From a virus, in IMG/VR virus record IMGVR_UViG_3300008113_000544, positions 1 through 26,989 of that record: a DNA stretch of 26,989 nucleotides; one strand, written 5' to 3'. The translations under genes were made by a program, and so were the position numbers. The notes beneath the pieces are model-generated. The model was not told where the DNA came from and did no database searches. It was given only the letters and a program-made list of their open reading frames with translations. Below are positions 23,894 to 26,989 of the stretch, piece by piece (the stretch's first letter is position 1; each line of letters begins with the position of its first letter).

Positions 23894-23919
23894 GGTTAGG
23901 CGGCTATTATAGCCTAACC
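23894..23919 (-). promoter_or_regulatory. Inverted repeat around a TATAAT box upstream of terminase
   Basis: GGTTAGGC and GCCTAACC (23894-23901, 23912-23919) form a perfect 8-bp inverted repeat; its 10-bp centre and one base of the right arm contain TATAAT on the minus strand (23911-23906), pointing to the terminase 58 bp away. The -35 at normal spacing (ATTACT) is weak. It fits a late promoter under operator or activator control, or a transcript hairpin. Confidence 0.45.
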
Positions 23920-23930
23920 AGTGGTAGTAG

Positions 23931-23957
23931 TAATATAATAATATATATAATACTATA
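23931..23957. other. AT-rich tract, possible unwinding element
   Basis: 27 bp containing only one base other than A or T, directly beside the hairpin at 23960 and about 360 bp from the DnaA boxes. It could be the unwinding site of an origin, but the distance is large and the whole genome is AT-rich. Confidence 0.3.
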
Positions 23958-23959
23958 GT

Positions 23960-23989
23960 GTTGGCTGGTTGGCTTTAATACCAGCCAAC
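23960..23989. repeat. Perfect 9-bp hairpin
   Basis: GTTGGCTGG (23960-23968) pairs with CCAGCCAAC (23981-23989), 12-nt loop. TATAGTG at 23954 and CACTATA at 24007 form an outer inverted pair. No T-tract follows on either strand, so a simple terminator is unlikely; a leader hairpin, protein site or replication structure are options. Confidence 0.5.
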
Positions 23990-24247
23990 CTATAAAAAAA
24001 CCCTTACACTATAACTAAGTCGTTACCAAAGCAAATGGTAACAGAAAAAACGATACCAAAAAGATAACAACACGTTTCCGCAGGTCAGAGGGCAAATAAC
24101 CAACAAAAATATATGAAGGGAGTGTTATATCGTCCCCCTCAAAAAACTTAAAATGGGGGGGTCAAAGCCCTAAAAATTGTCCTTATCCTATCTAATCTGG
24201 TACTAATTCTGCTAATGCTAACCAATGTAAGATGTGTCGTGACGGAC

Positions 24248-24265
24248 AGATCGGAAGAGCACACG
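24248..24265 (+). other. 18-nt exact match to Illumina TruSeq adapter
   Basis: AGATCGGAAGAGCACACG is identical to the first 18 bases of the standard TruSeq read-1 adapter; the match ends there and the sequence continues with AACGATTG. The chance of such a match in 27 kb is negligible. It lies in non-coding DNA directly left of the DnaA boxes, so it is probably untrimmed adapter in the assembly and may mark a false join. Confidence 0.85.
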
Positions 24266-24318
24266 AACGATTGTCAACTTATGAACGGCATGTCTTAGGT
24301 TACGATTTGATAACAATG

Positions 24319-24459
24319 TTATCCACATGATATGCACAGGGTGTGGATAAGTTGTGGATAAGTGGGGCTGGTTGTTCACATGTTATCCACAGGCAACACT
24401 CCGATAGTTAAATAGTTATCCACAGGACTTATGCACAGGTGTGGATAACCTGTGGATAA
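24319..24459. promoter_or_regulatory. Cluster of eight DnaA boxes (origin-like)
   Basis: TTATCCACA at 24319, 24383 and 24416 and TTATGCACA at 24429 lie on the plus strand; TGTGGATAA at 24342, 24353, 24440 and 24451 are the same box on the minus strand. Two near matches (24330, 24372) fill gaps. All eight agree with TTATNCACA. Boxes face each other in groups, and some are 11 bp apart, near one helical turn. This density is typical of an origin bound by host DnaA, or a DnaA-titrating site. Confidence 0.85.
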
Positions 24460-24465
24460 CTTTCG

Positions 24466-24569
24466 CCACAAACTTTACCGAAACAAACCTATTTTTTCAC
24501 CACAAACTCGATGTCCGAATTGTCCTGATATGTCCGATTTTTTCGCCACAAACTTTTCGGACACAAACT
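24466..24569 (+). repeat. Iteron-like CCACAAACT repeats, left cluster
   Basis: CCACAAACT occurs at 24466, 24500 and 24546, with a one-mismatch copy ACACAAACT at 24561; a weaker AAACAAACC lies near 24482. Two copies share the longer form TTTCGCCACAAACTTT. All point the same way, directly after the DnaA boxes. Same-direction short repeats beside DnaA boxes and an HTH gene resemble iterons of plasmid origins. A second cluster lies behind that gene. Confidence 0.75.
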
Positions 24570-24584
24570 CGGACATTTCGGACA
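24512..24584. repeat. TGTCCGA heptamers in inverted arrangement
   Basis: TGTCCGA at 24512 and 24531 is followed by its complement TCGGACA at 24557, 24569 and 24578, with a degraded TGTCCTGA at 24521. The two arms face each other around about 24547, interleaved with the CCACAAACT repeats. This could be a partition site or an operator for the adjacent HTH protein. Confidence 0.65.
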
Positions 24585-24590
24585 AATGGG

Positions 24591-24606
24591 TGTGATGTAA
24601 ATCACA
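24591..24606. promoter_or_regulatory. CRP/GlxR-type operator
   Basis: TGTGATGTAAATCACA is a perfect 6-4-6 palindrome. It matches TGTGA-N6-TCACA of the CRP family and the stricter actinobacterial GlxR form TGTGANNTANNTCACA at every fixed base. It lies about 116 bp before the ATG of the ParB-like gene; the likely promoter there has no good -35, as expected when a CRP-type activator helps. Confidence 0.65.
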
Positions 24607-24680
24607 TGGAAAATTGAAAAAAAACTCTTCCAAATCCCCCCATTTTGCCAATTTTCTGGAATACTAGAGGTATCGGTTAA

Positions 24681-24696
24681 GTACCCGAACGGGTAC
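24681..24696. repeat. GTACCC-N4-GGGTAC palindrome, copy 1
   Basis: GTACCC GAAC GGGTAC, extended by a further ACCCGA so that a third half-site (GTACCC at 24693) overlaps. It lies 25 bp before the ATG of the ParB-like gene. AATACT at 24660 could be a -10 at a distance like that seen for copy 2. In RNA it would form a 6-bp stem with a tetraloop ahead of the ribosome binding site. Confidence 0.75.
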
Positions 24697-24721
24697 CCGA
24701 AGAGAGAAGAGAGAAAAGAAA

Positions 24722-25402
24722 ATGAATAAAGCAGAAGAAAAGAAAATGAAAGCAGTTCAAGCAATTGAAGATGTAAAAGTATTAATGGCAAGGCAAGAAG
24801 AGGTGAAGAGCCTTTTCATATCTGCTGAGGTCGCAGAAAATAAAGTGAGCGAACTCTTAAAAGATATAAAGAAATCAGCGACCTATGCTGATGCTTGCCA
24901 ATCTTTCAGAGTTGCAAGTGTGTCAGCACTTTCAGCGATTGAGGATAAAGTATTTAAGACTCAGCAAGAATTAGCCGATTTCTTAGAAATCGACAAAAAC
25001 AAAATGAGTCGCATTATCAAATCTGGTCGAGTGTTTAAAGTTCACACCTCGGACGATTTGGCTAGTCGTGGACTTGACGAGTTGCAAGTGAAAGCGTTGA
25101 CCCATGATGACCCTAAATTAATCACTGAATTGATTTCAGGTGAAAAGTCTGTCGAAGAGGTCAAGGCAGAAAAGGAAGAAAAGAAAAACGATAGTTCCAA
25201 AAAATTAGGAAAGGCAGTCGATAAAGTTATCGAATTACTAGGTGACTCTTCAATTGCTGAAATGGACAGATGGAACGCGTTCAAGCAAATCAGGGCACAA
25301 GTAATTAATGTAATGCCGAAGAAAATTGCCGAACAAGAAAAGCAATTGCTCGACCAATGGCAAGCATTGCAAGCAGGAAAGAAATCCAAGGTTAACGCCT
25401 AG
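24722..25402 (+). CDS. ParB/KorB-like HTH protein next to the origin-like repeats
   Basis: 226 residues. A charged, coiled-coil-like N-terminus (1-50) leads to a helix-turn-helix at about 80-104: KTQQELADFLEIDKNKMSRI. The following 105-150 (DDLASRGLDELQVKALTHDD, LITELISGEKSVEEVKAE) follow the pattern of the ParB/KorB central DNA-binding domain, in which the HTH is followed by a helical bundle. A Lys/Glu linker (150-160) precedes a helical C-terminus. The N-terminal ParB CTPase domain (GxxRR motif) is absent, and no ParA lies nearby. A GA-rich stretch (GAAAAGAAA) precedes the ATG. It likely binds the flanking repeats and acts in partition, replication control or repression; a Rep-like initiator is possible. 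Confidence 0.7.
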   Translation: MNKAEEKKMKAVQAIEDVKVLMARQEEVKSLFISAEVAENKVSELLKDIKKSATYADACQSFRVASVSALSAIEDKVFKTQQELADFLEIDKNKMSRIIKSGRVFKVHTSDDLASRGLDELQVKALTHDDPKLITELISGEKSVEEVKAEKEEKKNDSSKKLGKAVDKVIELLGDSSIAEMDRWNAFKQIRAQVINVMPKKIAEQEKQLLDQWQALQAGKKSKVNA

Positions 25403-25416
25403 GACTTCAGAAGTAG

Positions 25417-25445
25417 CCCCCGAGAAATCGGGGGTTATTTTTTTT
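25417..25445 (+). terminator. Strong intrinsic terminator after the ParB-like gene
   Basis: CCCCCGA (25417-25423), GAAA tetraloop, TCGGGGG (25428-25434), then TTATTTTTTTT. A classic Rho-independent terminator, 14 bp after the stop codon. It separates this gene from the downstream operon with its own promoter. Confidence 0.95.
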
Positions 25446-25460
25446 GCCAAAAATTTTTCG

Positions 25461-25500
25461 CAACAAACTCTCGCCACAAACTTGTGGCTCGCAACAAACT
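25461..25500 (+). repeat. Iteron-like repeats, right cluster
   Basis: CAACAAACT at 25461, CCACAAACT at 25474 and CAACAAACT at 25492, all in the same orientation as the left cluster and each preceded by CG. They are spaced 13 and 18 bp. CCACAAACTTGTGG at 25474 also forms an inverted repeat (CCACAA/TTGTGG). Having the same repeats on both sides of the ParB-like gene suggests one binding protein for both. Confidence 0.7.
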
Positions 25501-25554
25501 TTTTCTGACGACCCCGTACGCCAATTTTTGACTGCCCCGTTAGTGCAAATGTGC

Positions 25555-25583
25555 TTGACATCACACTGCAAATCTGGTATACT
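25555..25583 (+). promoter_or_regulatory. Sigma-70-type promoter of the rightward early operon
   Basis: TTGACA (25555-25560), a 17-bp spacer and TATACT (25578-25583): perfect -35 and five of six -10 bases. The clearest promoter in the window. It drives the small plus-strand genes from 25634 on. Confidence 0.9.
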
Positions 25584-25596
25584 TGATATATCAAGT
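25581..25596. promoter_or_regulatory. 16-bp perfect palindrome over the early promoter (operator)
   Basis: ACTTGATATATCAAGT is its own reverse complement. It starts inside the -10 box and covers the expected transcription start at about 25590. A protein bound here would block the promoter, so it reads as a repressor operator. The repressor is not identified; the ParB-like protein and genes outside the window are candidates. Confidence 0.65.
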
Positions 25597-25603
25597 TGAG
25601 AGT

Positions 25604-25619
25604 GTACCCGTAGGGGTAC
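25604..25619. repeat. GTACCC-N4-GGGTAC palindrome, copy 2
   Basis: GTACCC GTAG GGGTAC, in the expected 5' leader of the early transcript, a few bases before the AGAGGAGGAG ribosome binding site and 15 nt before the ATG at 25634. Confidence 0.75.
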
Positions 25620-25633
25620 AAGAGGAGGAGAGT

Positions 25634-25723
25634 ATGACAACAATTCATTTAGGCGATTGCCAGAATGGGTGCGAACAATGTAAGGCTAATTGCAACTGTG
25701 AGGTGTGCTGTGAAGAAGTATAA
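25634..25723 (+). CDS. 29-residue cysteine-rich peptide
   Basis: First gene of the early operon, with a very strong ribosome binding site (AGGAGGAG) 3-10 nt before the ATG. Sequence begins MTTIHLGDCQNGCEQCKANC and ends NCEVCCEEV. Seven cysteines among 29 residues (9, 13, 16, 20, 22, 25, 26) plus H5 could bind one or two zinc or other metal ions. It is a likely micro-zinc protein acting on host machinery; function unknown. The next gene overlaps its end by 14 bp. Confidence 0.75.
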   Translation: MTTIHLGDCQNGCEQCKANCNCEVCCEEV

Positions 25724-25901
25724 ACACGGCATACCTACTCGAAGGGTGATTAAGACCCGTTCGCTGGTGATGGTTGGTAATCGTACCCGTAAGGGTACTA
25801 GAACCTCTTTCACTAATCTTCAAGTCTCACGCGACTTAAAAGCGTGTGAGGCTTACTGGTTGAAAGTGTTACAAGTTACTGAGGAGGGAGGACGACAATG
25901 A
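25710..25901 (+). CDS. Small basic protein of unknown function (63 residues)
   Basis: The chosen start is GTG at 25710, because GAGG lies 6 nt upstream and longer starts would run through the Cys-rich gene. It starts MKKYKHGIPTRRVIKTRSLV and has LKACEAYWLKVLQ near the end. The GTACCC palindrome copy 3 lies within the frame, coding for R-T-R-K-G-T. It ends in GGAGGGAGGA, which is the ribosome binding site of the next gene, with an ATGA overlap. I do not recognise it. Confidence 0.6.
   Translation: MKKYKHGIPTRRVIKTRSLVMVGNRTRKGTRTSFTNLQVSRDLKACEAYWLKVLQVTEEGGRQ
25783..25798. repeat. GTACCC-N4-GGGTAC palindrome, copy 3 (inside a gene)
   Basis: GTACCC GTAA GGGTAC. The only copy inside a reading frame, and 100 bp before the next start. 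In RNA its loop would be the stable GNRA tetraloop GUAA. Confidence 0.7.
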
Positions 25902-26017
25902 GTAGCATTAAATGTATTGATTGTGATAATCAAATTGAATATACAACGCAAGCACTTATTCGGTGTGATGATTGTTTATTTAATTACATTGTGACAGTAG
26001 GTGCAAATGAAAAGTAA
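25898..26017 (+). CDS. 39-residue zinc-ribbon-like peptide
   Basis: Starts MSSIKCIDCDNQIEYTTQAL and ends IVTVGANEK. Two CxxC pairs (C6/C9 and C23/C26) at zinc-ribbon spacing. The ribosome binding site GGAGGGAGGA is excellent and the ATG overlaps the upstream stop as ATGA. Small zinc ribbons in phages often touch transcription or translation machinery, but no target can be read here. Confidence 0.8.
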   Translation: MSSIKCIDCDNQIEYTTQALIRCDDCLFNYIVTVGANEK

Positions 26018-26132
26018 AGCACCTATCATTTTAACTAGGCGTGGCGAGAAGTTGATGATATTCAGTATCTTTGCAATATCATTGACCATTGTTGCGTTTG
26101 CTGATAGTATTAGAGGTATGTTAGGTATGTAG
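26007..26132 (+). CDS. 41-residue single-pass membrane protein
   Basis: Starts MKSKAPIILTRRGEKLMIFS; one transmembrane helix, about 16-33 (LMIFSIFAISLTIVAFAD), follows a basic ILTRRGEK segment, so the N-terminus is probably cytoplasmic. The LTRRGE-helix pattern is one I know from small actinophage proteins. It overlaps the upstream gene by 11 bp. Function unknown. Confidence 0.7.
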   Translation: MKSKAPIILTRRGEKLMIFSIFAISLTIVAFADSIRGMLGM

Positions 26133-26160
26133 ATTTCAACTGCTGAGGGGTAGTTGATTA

Positions 26161-26176
26161 GTACCCGACAGGGTAC
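26161..26176. repeat. GTACCC-N4-GGGTAC palindrome, copy 4
   Basis: GTACCC GACA GGGTAC, seven bases before GGAG and 16 nt before the chosen start of the next gene. No promoter is visible upstream, so this copy lies inside the operon transcript. Confidence 0.75.
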
Positions 26177-26192
26177 AGAAATGGAGATGAAA

Positions 26193-26597
26193 GTGACAAA
26201 GTTAAATAAGAAAACAATATTAAATGACTTTGACAATATGTTAGAGAAGTTTGATATTCAACTGAAAGAGAATGGTGATTTCATTCGTGAAAGAGATGTG
26301 TATCTTTCTTTTTTAGTTAGGACATATAAGACCAGTAAGCAGAGAATGCATATTGCAGATACTTTGGCTGGTCATATGGTTAAAACAGATAGTGAAAACT
26401 ATGACCACTGGTCGTTGGCTATGGATGTGATTAGTTCTATGACTTTTCTGGCTGGTGACTTGGATAACACCGAGTTCTTGCTAGATGATATAGAGCCACA
26501 CCCTACTAACAATCTGCGAGCACTAATCAGTAAGTCAGTTCAGGCATGCCGTAATGGTTTGCAACCTAAGGAATTCGAGGGGGCGTTCAATGTCTAG
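26193..26597 (+). CDS. Helical protein of unknown function, distantly DUF4192-like
   Basis: 134 residues from GTG at 26193, chosen because GGAG lies 6 nt upstream; in-frame ATGs at 26181 and 26187 lie on or before that site. Mostly helical: NDFDNMLEKFDIQLKENG, then LVRTYKTSKQRMHIADTL, and a C-terminal SSMTFLAGDLDNTEFLLDDI, with NNLRALISKSVQACRNG. The end pattern (small helix, G-D, acidic, then P..N.L) recalls C-termini of actinobacterial DUF4192-type phage proteins; this is weak. Overlaps the next gene by 8 bp. Confidence 0.65.
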   Translation: MTKLNKKTILNDFDNMLEKFDIQLKENGDFIRERDVYLSFLVRTYKTSKQRMHIADTLAGHMVKTDSENYDHWSLAMDVISSMTFLAGDLDNTEFLLDDIEPHPTNNLRALISKSVQACRNGLQPKEFEGAFNV

Positions 26598-26832
26598 ACC
26601 TATTTATGAGATAGCAAAAGAGATTGAAAATGATTGGTCCAAACAAGGTAAGGGCATAAGCATTTATGCTAAACCATATCTTGAAGCCATGAGTATGATT
26701 GACAACATTAAAGACATGTATATTTATGAGCGTGCCGATAGTGTTGTTCGCTATTTTCTGGCTAATGCCAGCACTTGGCGTGGAGATAAAGCAAGAGAGA
26801 TTAAGAAAGAATTAAACTCTTTGCTAAAATAA
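26590..26832 (+). CDS. Conserved small phage protein (FLANAxTWRG family)
   Basis: 80 residues from ATG at 26590, with GAGGGGG upstream; the ATG at 26554 lies deeper within the preceding gene. Starts MSRPIYEIAKEIENDWSKQG; then IYAKPYLEAMSMIDNIKDMY and VVRYFLANASTWRGDKAREI, ending KKELNSLLK. I recognise this protein from a great many actinophage genomes (RPIYEIAxEIxxDW...AxPYLxAM...FLxNAxTWRGxxAxxIKxEL). Its function is unknown to me. It supports actinophage identity for the right side too. Confidence 0.85.
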   Translation: MSRPIYEIAKEIENDWSKQGKGISIYAKPYLEAMSMIDNIKDMYIYERADSVVRYFLANASTWRGDKAREIKKELNSLLK

Positions 26833-26840
26833 AAAAACGT

Positions 26841-26856
26841 GTACCCGAACGGGTAC
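26841..26856. repeat. GTACCC-N4-GGGTAC palindrome, copy 5
   Basis: GTACCC GAAC GGGTAC, identical to copy 1, 8 bp after the preceding stop codon and 64 bp before the next ATG. Confidence 0.75.
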
Positions 26857-26862
26857 CGACCA

Positions 26863-26902
26863 GATAGCCCAAGTTGTTTCTCTCTTTCTCGCTTGGGCTA
26901 TC
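26863..26902 (+). other. 11-bp hairpin upstream of the last gene
   Basis: GATAGCCCAAG (26863-26873) pairs perfectly with CTTGGGCTATC (26892-26902), with an 18-nt pyrimidine-rich loop. No T-tract follows; GAGGAGG and the ATG come next. It fits an RNA-stability or processing element rather than a terminator. Confidence 0.65.
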
Positions 26903-26920
26903 ACTATTTGAGGAGGAAAT

Positions 26921-26989
26921 ATGTTGAAAGAAAAAGAAATAAAAGTACTACGAGAAAAAGTTGGCGTAGTAAAAAAAGTAAAAGATACA
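26921..26989 (+). CDS. Start of a Lys/Glu-rich gene (partial, runs off right edge)
   Basis: ATG at 26921 with GAGGAGG upstream opens 23 codons to the edge: MLKEKEIKVLREKVGVVKKV. A charged helical start with no recognisable domain yet. It continues the plus-strand operon. Confidence 0.6.
   Translation, partial: MLKEKEIKVLREKVGVVKKVKDT

Larger units (their letters stand above)
23849..24721. other. 873-bp divergent non-coding region (control and origin-like)
   Basis: The only large gene-free stretch. Left to right it holds an inverted repeat around TATAAT (23894-23919), an AT-only tract apart from one C (23931-23957), a hairpin (23960-23989) flanked by TATAGTG/CACTATA, an inverted pair GTTACC/GGTAAC (24022-24042), a poly-C/poly-G stretch (about 24131-24162), an adapter-like match (24248-24265), a DnaA-box cluster, iteron-like repeats, TGTCCGA heptamers, a CRP-type site and a GTACCC palindrome. 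No ORF of credible length was found. Confidence 0.8.

Noticed and set aside
24131-24162. CCCCC and GGGGGGG runs as a terminator hairpin
   Set aside because: The loop is long (about 18 nt), the tracts are homopolymers, and no T-tract follows on the plus strand.
24660-24665. AATACT as a full promoter of the ParB-like gene
   Set aside because: No acceptable -35 at 16-18 bp; kept only as a note because a CRP-type site lies upstream.

Overview
The window looks like part of the genome of a tailed bacteriophage that infects an AT-rich, probably freshwater, actinobacterium. The virion genes are of actinophage type: an N4-gp56-like major capsid protein, a portal starting MVANFVDVAARDVAEVLAPLPS, an MPRGGYQKP protein after the portal, and small conserved proteins familiar from actinophages. 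DNA is AT-rich throughout, and the right side carries a site that fits the actinobacterial GlxR/CRP consensus exactly. The host assignment is inference. No rRNA, tRNA, CRISPR array, integrase or transposase was seen.

Layout. (1) Positions 1-596, minus strand: start of a secreted protein with a Pro/Ser/Thr-rich tail that runs off the left edge. (2) 575-1291, plus strand: a lone gene of a phage family of unknown function. (3) 1298-23848, all minus strand: the late (virion and lysis) operon, read right to left as terminase, basic protein, portal, MPRGGYQKP protein, a 1541-residue internal protein, two further internal proteins, scaffold, capsid, a cluster of very small basic or membrane proteins, an adaptor-like protein, four or five tail-fibre or spike proteins, holin and M23 endolysin, ending at a stem-loop terminator. 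Genes are tightly packed, often coupled by TAATG or ATGA overlaps. No tail tube, sheath or tape-measure gene is recognisable, so a short-tailed (podovirus-like) virion is likely. (4) 23849-24721: a non-coding region with hairpins, an AT-rich tract, an inverted repeat around a TATAAT box reading toward the terminase, a dense DnaA-box cluster, iteron-like repeats and a CRP/GlxR site. (5) 24722-26989, plus strand: a ParB/KorB-like HTH protein, then a rightward early operon of very small genes.

The most unusual content is on the right. A replication or partition module (eight TTATNCACA boxes in 141 bp, CCACAAACT repeats on both sides of a ParB-like gene, TGTCCGA heptamers, a CRP-type operator) sits at the divergence point of the genome. 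A 16-bp element, GTACCC-N4-GGGTAC, occurs five times and only in the plus-strand region; four copies lie shortly before ribosome binding sites, which recalls the start-associated sequences of some mycobacteriophages. An 18-nt exact match to the Illumina TruSeq adapter at 24248-24265, beside the origin-like region, means the join between the two halves should be checked before it is relied on.
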